Positions 1 to 8,712 of a stretch of DNA of 64,000 nt are shown here, piece by piece. Under the pieces are notes generated by a model, which worked only from the letters and a program-made list of their open reading frames with translations, made no database searches and was not told the DNA's origin. Location of the stretch: contig NZ_JACHMZ010000001.1 of assembly GCF_014205165.1 (NCBI RefSeq), positions 2,378,501 to 2,442,500 on the forward strand, read 5' to 3'. The position numbers were made by a program, and so were the translations under genes. Positions within the stretch are counted from its first letter, which is position 1. Each line of letters opens with the position of its first letter. This DNA is from Micromonospora carbonacea. Lineage in GTDB: Bacteria; Actinomycetota; Actinomycetes; Mycobacteriales; Micromonosporaceae.

Positions 1-1178
1 TCCAGCCAGGTGGCCCGTTCCAGTTCCTGGGGCTTGACCACGATGCCGACCTTGGCCCAGTCGCTGATCATCGCGTCGGCGAAGGAGTTGCCGTTGGTGC
101 AGCAGCCGCTGCTCCACATCATCGTGGTGCTGAACCCGTCCGGGTAGCCGGCCTCGGTGAGCAGCTGCCGGGCGCGGGCCGGGTCGTAGGCGTACGGGTT
201 CTGCCCGGCGGCGCCGAACACGGCCTCCGGCAGCGGGCCGGTGGCCGGGGTCCCGGCCTGGTCGAACAGCGACTTGCTGATCTTGGCGAAGTCGACCGCG
301 TGCCACATGGCCTGCCGGACCCGCGCGTCGGTGAACGGCTTGCGGGAGCTGTTGAACCAGATGTAGTAGTTGGCGTACGTCGGGAACGACTTGACGGTCA
401 GGTCCTTGTTGTCCCGCAGCCCGGTGAGCTGGTCCGGCGGCAGGCCCCAGGTCACGTCGATCTCGTTGTTCGCCAGCGCGGTCACCCGGCCGGACACCTC
501 GGGAATGTAGCGGTAGGAGATGCCGGTGAGCTTCGGCTGGTCGCCGCGGTACTTGTCGTTGCGGACCAGGTTCACGCTCTGGCCGGCGGTGAACGACGAG
601 ACCTTGAACGGGCCGGTGCCGTACGGGGCGTCGAAGAACGCGCTGTCGCCGATCTTGGCGGCGGGGGCGATCCAGAGCAGGGTGAGGTTGCTCAGCACGG
701 TGCCGAGCTGGCTCTTGGTGTGGATGGTCAGGGTGCGCTCGTCGGGGGTGCGGATGTCGTCGACGGTGGCCCACAGCCCGGCCAGCGGCCCCTTGCCGTC
801 GATCAGCGCCTGGAGCGACGCCTTGGCGTCGGCGCTGGTCATCGGCGTCCCGTCGGCGAAGGTGACGCCGCTGCGCAGCACGAACTGCCAGGTCAACGGG
901 TCGGGGTTGGTCCAGCTCTCGGCGAGCTTCGGGGCGATCTTCCCGTCCTGGCGGACCACCAGGGTCTCGAAGACCTCCTGGACGACGGTGAGGGTGGGTT
1001 GGTCCGCCGAGTTCGCGGCGAACGGGTTCAACGAGACCACCGGGGTCGGGTTGGCGACCCGGAGGGTGGTGACGCCGCCGCCGTCACCGGCGGGGTCGGC
1101 GGAGCCGAAGGAGCACGCGGTCAGCCCGAGCACGGCGGCGAGAGCCAGCGCGCCGAGTCGGGTGGTCGAAGATCTCAT
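1..1178 (-). CDS. ABC transporter substrate-binding lipoprotein, family 5 (partial, 3' end beyond window)
   Basis: Periplasm-equivalent binding protein of an oligopeptide/nickel-type ABC importer, anchored to the outer face of the membrane. The N-terminus starts MRSSTTRLGALALAAVLGL and ends in a lipobox LTAC at about residues 19-22, so Cys22 is the probable lipidated residue. The mature part follows the SBP family 5 layout: LNPFAANSADQPTL, LAESWTNPDPLTWQFVLRSG, then FADGTPMTSADAK and YGTGPFKV. About 392 codons are visible and the frame is open at base 1, so roughly 100-150 residues are missing compared with the usual 500-550. It is last in the visible minus-strand operon after two permeases; the ATPase genes probably lie to the left. 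Ligand unknown. Confidence 0.9.
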   Translation of the reverse strand, partial: MRSSTTRLGALALAAVLGLTACSFGSADPAGDGGGVTTLRVANPTPVVSLNPFAANSADQPTLTVVQEVFETLVVRQDGKIAPKLAESWTNPDPLTWQFVLRSGVTFADGTPMTSADAKASLQALIDGKGPLAGLWATVDDIRTPDERTLTIHTKSQLGTVLSNLTLLWIAPAAKIGDSAFFDAPYGTGPFKVSSFTAGQSVNLVRNDKYRGDQPKLTGISYRYIPEVSGRVTALANNEIDVTWGLPPDQLTGLRDNKDLTVKSFPTYANYYIWFNSSRKPFTDARVRQAMWHAVDFAKISKSLFDQAGTPATGPLPEAVFGAAGQNPYAYDPARARQLLTEAGYPDGFSTTMMWSSGCCTNGNSFADAMISDWAKVGIVVKPQELERATWL

Positions 1179-1200
1179 GTCTGCCCATTTCGCTGACGGG

Positions 1201-2148
1201 TTACCGGGTGGAGAGGTTCGGGTCGGAGCGGTCCCGTAGTTCGTCGCCGAGCACGCCGACGCAGACCACGAAGACGGCCAGGACCAGGCCTGGCAGGGTG
1301 GCGATCCACCAGGCGCTGGCCAGGTAGTCGCGTCCGTTGGCGATGGTGGTGCCCCAGCTCGGCGTGCCGGCCGGGATGCCCAGGGACAGGAAGCTCAGCG
1401 ACGCCTCGGCGACGATGACGAATCCGAGCTGGACGGTGGCGATGACCAGCAACGGGCTGGCCACCGCGGGGAGCACGCAGTGCCGCACGACGTGCCACGG
1501 GCCGGCGCCGAGGGTGCGGGCCGCGTTGGCGAAGTCCCGGGAGCGGGTCGCCAGGGTCTGCGCCCGGGCCACCCGCGCGAAGATCGGCCAGGTGGTGATG
1601 GACAGGGTGAGCACGACGTTGGTGACGCTGGAACCCAGCACGCCGGCGACGAAGACGGCGAGCAGGATCGACGGGAAGGCCAGTTGGATGTCGGCCAGTC
1701 GCATGAGGGTCGCGTCCACCGCCCCGCCGAGGTAGCCGCAGAGGATGCCGAGCGCGGCGCCCACGGTGCCGGCCAGCAGCAGGGTCGCCGCGCCGACCAG
1801 CAACGAGATCCGGGCGCCCTGCATGATCTGGGGCAGCAGGTCCCGGCCGACCTGGTCGGTGCCGAGCAGGGCCAGGCCGCCGTCGGACATCCGGCTGCCC
1901 GGGGGGAGCAGCCGGTCGGCGACGGAGGTCGCGATCGGGTCGTACCGGGCGACCAGCGGCCCGATCACCCCCGCCACCAGGTAGCCGGCGATCACCCCGA
2001 GGGGGAGCCACAGCCGCAGCCGGCGACGTCGGCGGCGGGGTGGGGCGGCCGGCGGGGTCGAGGCCCCGTCGGGCGGGCCGCCGTCGGTGGGCACGACCGG
2101 TGTGCCGAGCACGGCCGAGCCGGGTACGCCGTCGGACACGGTGGTCAC
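1201..2148 (-). CDS. ABC transporter permease, DppC/OppC type
   Basis: Inner-membrane permease of the peptide-type importer, 315 residues. A proline-rich and arginine-rich cytoplasmic N-terminus (to about residue 45) precedes the first helix LRLWLPLGVIAGYLVAGVIG. Several further helices follow, and the permease signature AARTLGAGPWHVVRHCVLPA (the EAA-like loop that contacts the ATPase) lies near residues 210-230. Length and layout fit DppC. The start lies 3 bp after the stop of the DppB-type gene, so the pair is almost certainly cotranscribed and translationally coupled. Substrate is not determinable. Confidence 0.92.
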   Translation of the reverse strand: MTTVSDGVPGSAVLGTPVVPTDGGPPDGASTPPAAPPRRRRRRLRLWLPLGVIAGYLVAGVIGPLVARYDPIATSVADRLLPPGSRMSDGGLALLGTDQVGRDLLPQIMQGARISLLVGAATLLLAGTVGAALGILCGYLGGAVDATLMRLADIQLAFPSILLAVFVAGVLGSSVTNVVLTLSITTWPIFARVARAQTLATRSRDFANAARTLGAGPWHVVRHCVLPAVASPLLVIATVQLGFVIVAEASLSFLSLGIPAGTPSWGTTIANGRDYLASAWWIATLPGLVLAVFVVCVGVLGDELRDRSDPNLSTR

Positions 2149-2151
2149 CTC

Positions 2152-3075
2152 TCAGACGCTCTCGCGGACCCGGGGGTCCAGCCGGACGTACAGCAGGTCG
2201 ACGAGCAGGTTGATGACGATGAAGATCACGGCGACGGTGATCACGCAGGCCTGCACGACCGAGTAGTCGCGGGCGGCGATGGCGTCGGTCATCAGCCGAC
2301 CCACCCCCGGCCAGGCGAAGACGGTCTCGACGATCACCGCGCCGCCCAGCAGGCTGCCGAACTCCAGGCCGGCCACGGTGACGACGGGGATGAGCATGTT
2401 GCGCATCGCGTGCCAGCCGACGACCCGGGTCTCGGACAGGCCCTTGGCCCGGGCGGTCACCACGTAGTCCTCGTGCAGCACGTCGAGCAGCCCGGAGCGC
2501 ACCAGCCGGAGCACCACGCTGAGCAGCGGCAGCGCGAGCGTCACCGCCGGCATGACCATCGCGGCCGGGGACCCCGCGCCGGAACTGGGCAGCAGGTGCA
2601 GGAACCGGGAGAAGACCAGGATCAGCATGATGCCGACCCAGAACGTCGGAAGGGACTGGGTGAGCATCGACAGCACCGAGACCACCCGGTCCACTACGCC
2701 GTTGGGCCGGGTCGCCGCCAGGGTGCCCAGGGCGAACCCGAGGACCAGGGCGATGGCGAAGGCGGTCAGGGCCAGGGCGGCCGTCGCCGACAGGTGGGTG
2801 AGCACCAGGTTCGTCGCGGCGTCGTGGAGCCGGAACGACTCACCGAAGTCGAGGGTGACGGCCCGCCGGAGGAACTGGACGTACTGGACGGGTAGTGAGG
2901 CGTCGAGCCCGTACTCCCGGCGCAGCGCCTCGACGGCCGACTGGTCGGCGTCCGGGCCGAGCACCGCGGTCGCCGGGTCGCCGGAGACCGCCCGCATCGC
3001 GAAGAAGACCACCGTCGCCGCGCCGAACAGGACGAGTACCGAGATCGCGAGGCGACGCAGCGCGTACCGCAGCAT
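2152..3075 (-). CDS. ABC transporter permease, DppB/OppB type
   Basis: Partner permease of the importer, 307 residues, usual length for DppB. It begins MLRYALRRLAISVLVLFGAA with the first membrane helix at once, then the extracellular segment SGDPATAVLGPDADQSAVEA typical of this family. The EAA loop VVTARAKGLSETRVVGWHAM is near residues 200-220. Five or six hydrophobic segments are visible. It is 10 bp downstream of the Gfo/Idh gene and 3 bp upstream of the DppC-type gene, which indicates one minus-strand transcript of dehydrogenase, two permeases and binding protein. Confidence 0.92.
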   Translation of the reverse strand: MLRYALRRLAISVLVLFGAATVVFFAMRAVSGDPATAVLGPDADQSAVEALRREYGLDASLPVQYVQFLRRAVTLDFGESFRLHDAATNLVLTHLSATAALALTAFAIALVLGFALGTLAATRPNGVVDRVVSVLSMLTQSLPTFWVGIMLILVFSRFLHLLPSSGAGSPAAMVMPAVTLALPLLSVVLRLVRSGLLDVLHEDYVVTARAKGLSETRVVGWHAMRNMLIPVVTVAGLEFGSLLGGAVIVETVFAWPGVGRLMTDAIAARDYSVVQACVITVAVIFIVINLLVDLLYVRLDPRVRESV

Positions 3076-3085
3076 CTCGGACCCC

Positions 3086-4069
3086 TCAGTTGCCGGGCGG
3101 CGGGTCGCCGGCCAGCGCCGCCTCGATGTCCTCGACGACGGTGACGGCCGCGCGGCCCTCCTCGCCGCTGACCGGTGTCGGCCCGCCGGTCAGCGCGGCG
3201 TCGACGAACGCCTCCAGCTCGGACCGCAGGTTGTAGGCGCCGCCGCCGTCGCGACTGGGCCAGAAGTAGGTGTCCATGAAGCTGGCCGCCCCGCCGCGGT
3301 GGGCGTACAGCAGGTCGTTGTGCGAGAGGTTCATCTCGAGGATCCCGTGCTCACCGACGATCCGCAGACCGGCGTCGGCCCGCGACGGGCGGGAGTGCGG
3401 CAGCGTCCAGTTGTTCTCCATCGTGCCGATGGCGCCGTCGTCGAAGCGGACCGTGGCGTGCACGACGTCGTGGCTGGGCGAGAGCACCTTGCGGCCGACC
3501 GCGCTGGTGACCTCGACCTCGCGGCCGGTCACGAACCGGAGCAGGTCGGCGTCGTGGATGCCGAGGAACCAGGCGACCGACGTCCGGTCCCAGATCCCCT
3601 CGCCGACCGCCTGCGAGGTGCACCGCCACACCTTGACGTGCCAGATGTCCCCGAGTTCGCCGGAGCGCACCACCTCACGCAGTCGCCGCACCCGGGGGTC
3701 GAACCGCAGCACGTGACCGATCATCAGGGCGTCGGGATCGGGCCGGCCGGCGATGATCCGGTCGCAGCTGGCCCGCGACAGCGCCATCGGCTTCTCCAGC
3801 AGCACCCGCTTGCCCGCGGCGAGCGCGGCGAGGGTGGCGTCCTCGTGCAGGTGGTCCGGCGTGCAGATGCTCACCGCGTCGACCTGGTCGAGGAGGTCGA
3901 CGACGTCCGGGACGGCCCGGACGCCGAGGTGGGTCTCGGCCCATTCCCGGTTGCGCGGCGAGACGTCCGCGACGGCGACCAGTTCGGCCTGCCGCACGTC
4001 GCGCAGCGCACGGGCGTGCAGCTGTCCCTGGACCCCGACTCCGACGACACCGACCCTTAAGCGGTCCAC
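3086..4069 (-). CDS. Gfo/Idh/MocA family NAD(P)-dependent oxidoreductase
   Basis: Cytoplasmic sugar- or polyol-type dehydrogenase, 327 residues. The Rossmann motif VGVVGVGVQGQLHARAL is near residues 6-22. The family Lys-Pro motif LLEKPMALS near residue 95 carries the catalytic lysine, and WFLGIHDADLLRF near residue 168 matches the usual (G)GxHxxD site. GTG start. Leu4 is a TTA codon, rare in such genomes. It heads the importer operon, so it may act on the imported compound, but that is inference. Upstream, inverted repeats at 4100-4119 and 4108-4134 are possible operators. Confidence 0.88.
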   Translation of the reverse strand: MDRLRVGVVGVGVQGQLHARALRDVRQAELVAVADVSPRNREWAETHLGVRAVPDVVDLLDQVDAVSICTPDHLHEDATLAALAAGKRVLLEKPMALSRASCDRIIAGRPDPDALMIGHVLRFDPRVRRLREVVRSGELGDIWHVKVWRCTSQAVGEGIWDRTSVAWFLGIHDADLLRFVTGREVEVTSAVGRKVLSPSHDVVHATVRFDDGAIGTMENNWTLPHSRPSRADAGLRIVGEHGILEMNLSHNDLLYAHRGGAASFMDTYFWPSRDGGGAYNLRSELEAFVDAALTGGPTPVSGEEGRAAVTVVEDIEAALAGDPPPGN

Positions 4070-4099
4070 ACCCGGCCCCCACTGTTGCGTACCAACGAA

Positions 4100-4134
4100 A
4101 GCTAGATGTGTACCTAGCTCCGATAGTTGTACAC
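4100..4134. promoter_or_regulatory. Inverted repeats upstream of the Gfo/Idh-ABC operon
   Basis: AGCTAG (4100-4105) and CTAGCT (4114-4119) form a 6-bp inverted repeat around ATGTGTAC. GTGTAC (4108-4113) and GTACAC (4129-4134) form a second one. They lie 30-65 bp upstream of the operon start in a locally AT-richer stretch, so they are a candidate repressor site. No regulator gene is adjacent. Confidence 0.35.
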
Positions 4135-4296
4135 CTGTGGTCCGGGCCGCGCAAGACGCGAATTCACCTCCGCATCGGGCCCCCTACCTGCGGGATCGAT
4201 GATCGGCGGTGGTCATCCGCGCGGGCGACCGCCGCCCGTCGAGCGGCAGCCTGGGTCGCCACGTGCCCGGCGAGCCGGTCGACGGCACAACGGAAG

Positions 4297-4328
4297 ATGC
4301 CCGAGCCGCGGTTCTGCGGCTCGGGCAT
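4297..4328 (-). terminator. Perfect 13-bp hairpin, second of two tandem terminators
   Basis: Arms at 4297-4309 (ATGCCCGAGCCGC) and 4316-4328 pair perfectly around a 6-nt loop. It lies about 120 bp beyond the carboxypeptidase stop. There is no long T tract, as is common in actinomycetes. Confidence 0.65.
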
Positions 4329-4400
4329 GTTCCGGTTTCGCGGGGACGAGGTGGCGACGGATTGCCACCGCTGACGGGTCACGGGTCGGGCGGGGTCGAC

Positions 4401-4431
4401 CAGCGGGGGTCCGCGGCGCGGACCCCCGCTG
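4401..4431 (-). terminator. Perfect 14-bp hairpin terminator of the carboxypeptidase gene
   Basis: Arms at 4401-4414 and 4418-4431 (CAGCGGGGGTCCGC and its complement) pair perfectly around a 3-nt loop. It begins 14 bp after the carboxypeptidase stop codon. It is followed in the same direction by a second hairpin, giving a tandem terminator. Confidence 0.75.
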
Positions 4432-4445
4432 GCGCGTTCCGGGCC

Positions 4446-6881
4446 TCAGCCGGTGGGCAGGGTCGCCCAGCCCCGGTTGAAGGTCTTGCTGTCCTCGTCC
4501 GGCCGGTAGTTGCGTTCGATGTTGCCGGCCGCGTCCACCGAGAACCAGTGGATCTTGGTGCCGACCGGGACGGTCAGCGTCTCGGCCCCCTCCCGGATGC
4601 CCGCCGAGGCGTACAGGGTGGACTCGAACGTCGGTCGGCTGCCGTCGAGGGTGTAGAACACCGCCGCCGGCTCGCTGACGTCGAACCGGACGCTGACCGC
4701 GCCCTCGGTGGCGCTCGGCGTGACCGACAGGGTGCTGGTCGGGCGCTTCTTGTCCTTGTCGTAGTCCCGGGCCACCCGCAGCAGCTCGACCAGGCCGTTG
4801 CTGAACTCCATGGTCTCCTGGTGCGCCTCCTCCCAGGTGGGCTGGAAGCTGGTGCCGACCTCGAAGTTCCAGGCGTAGATGCCGTACTTGTACCAGAGCA
4901 TGTCGCCGGAGTTGCCGGCCGCCGAGTACAGCACGTCGGAGATCGGGCCGGTCCGCGCCGGGGTGACCGCCATGTTGCGGTGCCGCTTGATCGCGGTGAG
5001 GATGCGCGACGACGCGCCCCAGAAGAACGACTCCTCGGCCAGCGTCGGCCGGGGCGCGGAGACCCGGCCCGGGGTGGCGTACGCGCCCGGCGACCACATG
5101 AAGTAGTTGCCGGAGGAGTGCAGGTTCATCGAGAACTTCATGTTCGGCCGCTGGGCCAGCCAGTCGACGTTGCGGTTCTCCGGCTCGGACAGCTCGCTCG
5201 GCCCGGCGTAGGTGTCGCCGGTGCAGCTCGCCGACGCCCCCGAGTAGCCGTCGAAGAGGCTGTACTCGGAGTAGTTGCGGTTGTTGTCCACGCCCCACGA
5301 GTTGCGGGCCAGCGCGTCGGTGGCGCCGCCCGGCGCGCAGTGGTTGGTCATGTTGCGCCGCTGCGAGGCGTAGTCGTAGAACGAGTAGTGCCCGCCGTCC
5401 GGGTTGATCGACGGGACGATCCAGATGTCCAGGGTGCGCAGCAACTGCTTGGTGTTCTCGTCGGTGGCGTGGTTGCGCAGCAGCCGCTCGGCGGTCTCGA
5501 TGGTCACCAGCGGCGGCACCCACTCCCGCGCGTGTTCCTGCGCGTACGCGAGCACCCCGGTGCGGGAGCCGTCGCGGTACTTGCCGATCCGGATGGCGTA
5601 CACCGGGTGCGGGTCGCGGGAAACCCCGGCCGGCGCCTTCAGGTTGTCGGACAGCGGCGTCGGCGCGACCGGCGCGACCACCCCGGCGCCGGCGTCCCCC
5701 CGATAGGTGTACGCCGTGACCAGCGCGCCCGCCTCGGCGGTCAGCGCCGCGGCGACCTGGGCGGCGGTGCTGGTCACCGCCCCGGCGGCGTCGGTGGCCA
5801 GGCTGACCCGGACGGCCTTGCCGGTCACCGTGACCGACAGCGGCCGGTCGGCCGCGCCGGGGTCGGCCAGCTCGACGGTGATGTCGTTGCCGCCCTCGTG
5901 CCCCCAGGCGAGCGAGTCGACCGCGACCCGGGTGGCACTGGTCCCACCGAGCACGACCTGCGCCTTACGCCGGTAGCCGTTGGTCTGGTACGGCAGCTTC
6001 ACCACCTCGGCGAGCTGCGGGTAGGCGTCGGCCAGCCGCTTGATCCGGTCGTACAGCTCGGTGGGGGTGAGGTAGCTGGTGACGAAGTCCTTCTGGTAGC
6101 CGGGGCCCTCCGGGCTGTCGGCCGGGATCGGCAGCCACTCCTTGACCTCGGCGACCGCCACGTCGCCGGTGGGGCTGGTGATCTGGATGCGCTCCGGCCG
6201 GGCGGTGACGGCGGCGGCGCCCCGGTGGTAGAGGTAGACCCCGGCGTCGACGAACCGGGAGATGTTCTGGGTGCCGCCGGTGCCGATCTCGGTGCCGGGG
6301 CCGCTGTCTCGGGCCACGGTCAGCGCGCTGGTGGAGGTCTGCCCCTGGGCCCACTTCGCCTCGACCGAGAGCACCTGGTTGGTGCCGGAGGTGTAGTAGT
6401 CGGCCCGGATGATCTTCACGTCGGAGGTCGCGGCACTGCGCTCCAGGGTCGCCGTGTACGCCCGGTTCTCGGCCTGGTGGGCGGCGATCGTGGCGTCCCG
6501 CTCGCTGATCCGCTGCGCGGAGTCGGCGGCGTCGTGCAACACGGCGCCGACCCGGTAGCCCATCCGCTTCAGCGCGGCGACCTCGGTCGGGGTGACCACG
6601 GCGTGCACCACGATGCCCGCCTCGGTGGGGGTGACGTGGTGGTCGAGGTCGACGCCGGTGGCGACCAGCGCGTCCAGCTGGGCGCTGCCGTCGACCGTCA
6701 CCTCCACCACGTCGGCCTGCTCGTCGGCGGAACGTTCGAGCACGACCGGGGCGTCGGCCTCCCGGTCGGGCGGGGCGGCGGTGCCGGCGGTCGCCGGGCC
6801 GGCGATCAGCAGCAACGCCACGCCGGCGGCCGTGGCGGCGGGTAGCCGCCGCCAGCGGCGGGGGAGCGCGGAACGGGACAT
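4446..6881 (-). CDS. Secreted M14 zinc carboxypeptidase
   Basis: Extracellular metallocarboxypeptidase that removes C-terminal residues, 811 residues from the ATG chosen here. That ATG has AAAGG 8 bp upstream; an in-frame GTG 9 bp earlier is too close to it. A Sec signal peptide (twin positive runs, then AATAAGVALLLIAGPATAG-like core) precedes a long pro/beta region. The zinc site is His450-x-x-Glu453 (EHAREW) and His588 (NLHSSG). The substrate-binding DNNRNY and the catalytic Glu674 (FEVGTSF) are present. The C-terminus carries a chitobiase-like beta module (YTLDGSRPTFEST). Length is typical for secreted actinobacterial M14 enzymes. It is monocistronic, with tandem terminators. Confidence 0.93.
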   Translation of the reverse strand: MSRSALPRRWRRLPAATAAGVALLLIAGPATAGTAAPPDREADAPVVLERSADEQADVVEVTVDGSAQLDALVATGVDLDHHVTPTEAGIVVHAVVTPTEVAALKRMGYRVGAVLHDAADSAQRISERDATIAAHQAENRAYTATLERSAATSDVKIIRADYYTSGTNQVLSVEAKWAQGQTSTSALTVARDSGPGTEIGTGGTQNISRFVDAGVYLYHRGAAAVTARPERIQITSPTGDVAVAEVKEWLPIPADSPEGPGYQKDFVTSYLTPTELYDRIKRLADAYPQLAEVVKLPYQTNGYRRKAQVVLGGTSATRVAVDSLAWGHEGGNDITVELADPGAADRPLSVTVTGKAVRVSLATDAAGAVTSTAAQVAAALTAEAGALVTAYTYRGDAGAGVVAPVAPTPLSDNLKAPAGVSRDPHPVYAIRIGKYRDGSRTGVLAYAQEHAREWVPPLVTIETAERLLRNHATDENTKQLLRTLDIWIVPSINPDGGHYSFYDYASQRRNMTNHCAPGGATDALARNSWGVDNNRNYSEYSLFDGYSGASASCTGDTYAGPSELSEPENRNVDWLAQRPNMKFSMNLHSSGNYFMWSPGAYATPGRVSAPRPTLAEESFFWGASSRILTAIKRHRNMAVTPARTGPISDVLYSAAGNSGDMLWYKYGIYAWNFEVGTSFQPTWEEAHQETMEFSNGLVELLRVARDYDKDKKRPTSTLSVTPSATEGAVSVRFDVSEPAAVFYTLDGSRPTFESTLYASAGIREGAETLTVPVGTKIHWFSVDAAGNIERNYRPDEDSKTFNRGWATLPTG

Positions 6882-7258
6882 TCGGGCCACCTTTCCTCAG
6901 GTGCGAGACGGGCCGACGGCGCGCGGCAGCGCCCGCCGTCGGGCGGGTGTGCGAAACAGGGAGGTCGGACGCCGACAGTCGGGCGACGGTGGCGACCGAA
7001 CACGACGTCCACCCGCGGACGACGGGGGACACGGGGATGTCTCCCGAACGGGCGGATGCGACGGACCGGCGCCGATCCGGTCCGCGTGACGGGCGGGGGG
7101 CGAACCTGGTTACGGTAGGTCGTGGGGGCGTTGCCGATCGGTGCGCCCATCCTGGCCGTGCCTGCTCTGATCTGTCAATGATCTGTCCGGCCGCACACGG
7201 ACTGTCACAGCGCGGCGGCGCGGGTGTCCTCTCCCGACGGTCGATCCGGCGGCGACGG
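6882..7258. other. Intergenic region upstream of the carboxypeptidase gene
   Basis: This 377-bp gap lies between the PucR-type gene stop and the carboxypeptidase start (both minus strand). It must contain the carboxypeptidase promoter. The GGAAAGG ribosome-binding site is clear at about 6889-6895. I see no convincing -35/-10 pair, hairpin or small gene. Confidence 0.5.
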
Positions 7259-8491
7259 TCAGGACCCCGACCGGTAGTGGCCGGTGAGCCGACCCAGCTT
7301 CATCGCCAGGTGCAGGCACAACCGTTCGTTGCCGTCCTTGAGGTCGGTGTCGGCGAGCTGCTCGACCCGTTGCAGCCGGTAGTAGAGGGTGGTCCGGTGC
7401 AGCCGCAGCTTCTCGGCGGTCGCGTGGGCGTTGCCGGCCAGGTCGAGGTAGGCCTCCAGGGTCTCCAGCAGCACCTGGTGGGCGTCGTCGCGCAGCAGCC
7501 GTTCCAGCCCGGGGTGCACCCCGGCGGCGTCGAGGTCCCGGCCGTCGAGCTGGGACAGCACCCGGTAGATGCCCAGGCCGGACCAGGAGACCACCCGGCC
7601 GAGCGCCGGCAGCTGCACGCCCACCCGGGCCGCCTGCACCGCCTCCCGGTAGGACTCCACCGCGTCGGCCAGCCCCGGGCGGGACTGGCCGATCCCGGTC
7701 ACCGTCCGTTCCACCGAGGAAAGCCCCCGGGTCGCCTGGGCCAGCGCCTCTTCGAGATGCTCGGCGGCGACCTTCGGGGTGGGCTGGCCGGCGATCCGGC
7801 CGCCAGAGATCAGCAGCACCCCGTGGTCGGGCCAGACCATGTGCAGCGACTCCCGCACGCCGAGCCACCGCCGGGTCGCCACCAGCGCCTGTTCCAGCGC
7901 GATCCGGGCCACCTCGTCGAGGTGCCGCCCGGCGGCGGGGACGAGCTGGGCCACCACGGCGGTGGTGGGGCCGTCACCGGCGACCGTGCCCTCCTCCAGC
8001 AGCGCCCGGACGGCGTGCGTGCGGGCCTGCGCGCTCTCCACCAGCAGCGTCCGGGTGGCCTCCGACTCCCGCTGTGAGGCCAGCTCACCGAGCAGGTTCT
8101 CCCGGTAGAGGGCCAGCGACAGGTCGGTGAAGGCGCTGGTCGCGGTGGCGATGTCGGCGTCGGTCATCGACCCGTCGTCGTCGATGAACCAGACGAACCC
8201 GAGCAGCAGGTCGTCGTGCCAGATCGGCACGCAGACCCGGGGGAGCAGGTCGAGGTCGACGTCGGCCGGGGTGCGCACCGGCTCACGGGCGGTGAGCACG
8301 CCCATCCGGCGGAACCAGGCGATCACCTCAGGGGTGGTCTGCCGGCGCAGGATCGACATCCGGCGCACCTCGTCCATCGGCCCGTCGTGTTCGCTGTAGA
8401 CGACCACCCGCTGCCGCCGGTCCTCGATGAGGGCGGGACGCCCCACCCGGGCGGCGACGGCATCGACTATGCGCTGAAGCTCACCGTGCAT
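7259..8491 (-). CDS. PucR/CdaR-type transcriptional regulator
   Basis: DNA-binding regulator, 410 residues. An N-terminal GAF-like sensory half (DEVRRMSILRRQ, VCVPIWHDDLLLGFVWFID) is followed by a central GGDEF-derived half. The C-terminal helix-turn-helix of the PucR family (LETLEAYLDLAGNAHATAEK, then LRLHRTTLYYRLQRVEQL) is at about residues 335-380. GGGGAGATCC precedes the ATG. It is divergent from the DapA-fold gene with a 221-bp shared intergenic region, so it probably controls that gene and itself. Effector unknown. Confidence 0.9.
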   Translation of the reverse strand: MHGELQRIVDAVAARVGRPALIEDRRQRVVVYSEHDGPMDEVRRMSILRRQTTPEVIAWFRRMGVLTAREPVRTPADVDLDLLPRVCVPIWHDDLLLGFVWFIDDDGSMTDADIATATSAFTDLSLALYRENLLGELASQRESEATRTLLVESAQARTHAVRALLEEGTVAGDGPTTAVVAQLVPAAGRHLDEVARIALEQALVATRRWLGVRESLHMVWPDHGVLLISGGRIAGQPTPKVAAEHLEEALAQATRGLSSVERTVTGIGQSRPGLADAVESYREAVQAARVGVQLPALGRVVSWSGLGIYRVLSQLDGRDLDAAGVHPGLERLLRDDAHQVLLETLEAYLDLAGNAHATAEKLRLHRTTLYYRLQRVEQLADTDLKDGNERLCLHLAMKLGRLTGHYRSGS

Positions 8492-8712
8492 GGATCTCCC
8501 CTGGTTGGCTGCGCGGCAGGGGTGCGACAGCCGGTGCCCTACCCTCTGCGGCCGGTGGCCCCGGGCGCAAGGTCCACCGGGGATCTACCGACAAAAGGAC
8601 GGCCCCCGGGGCGACTGTTCCGGCAGTTGTCCGAAGCGCCGCCGTGATCGCCGATCGTAAGGTTCCGGTGCGGTGGGCAGCGGGCCGCCGGCGCGCAGGA
8701 GGGAACGCCCGA

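Larger units (their letters stand above)
4070..4445. other. Intergenic region with terminators and operon promoter
   Basis: This 376-bp gap separates the carboxypeptidase stop from the importer operon start; both genes are on the minus strand. It holds two strong hairpins (4297-4328 and 4401-4431) and the inverted repeats at 4100-4134. The short reading frames in it look like overlap artefacts, with no ribosome-binding site or recognisable product. Confidence 0.6.

Noticed and set aside
1480..2895. Long opposite-strand frames over the ABC permeases and many similar ones across the window
   Set aside because: They are mirror frames of high-GC coding DNA: low-complexity, rich in Arg, Gly, Pro, Asp and His, with no family motif, and they overlap well-supported genes fully.
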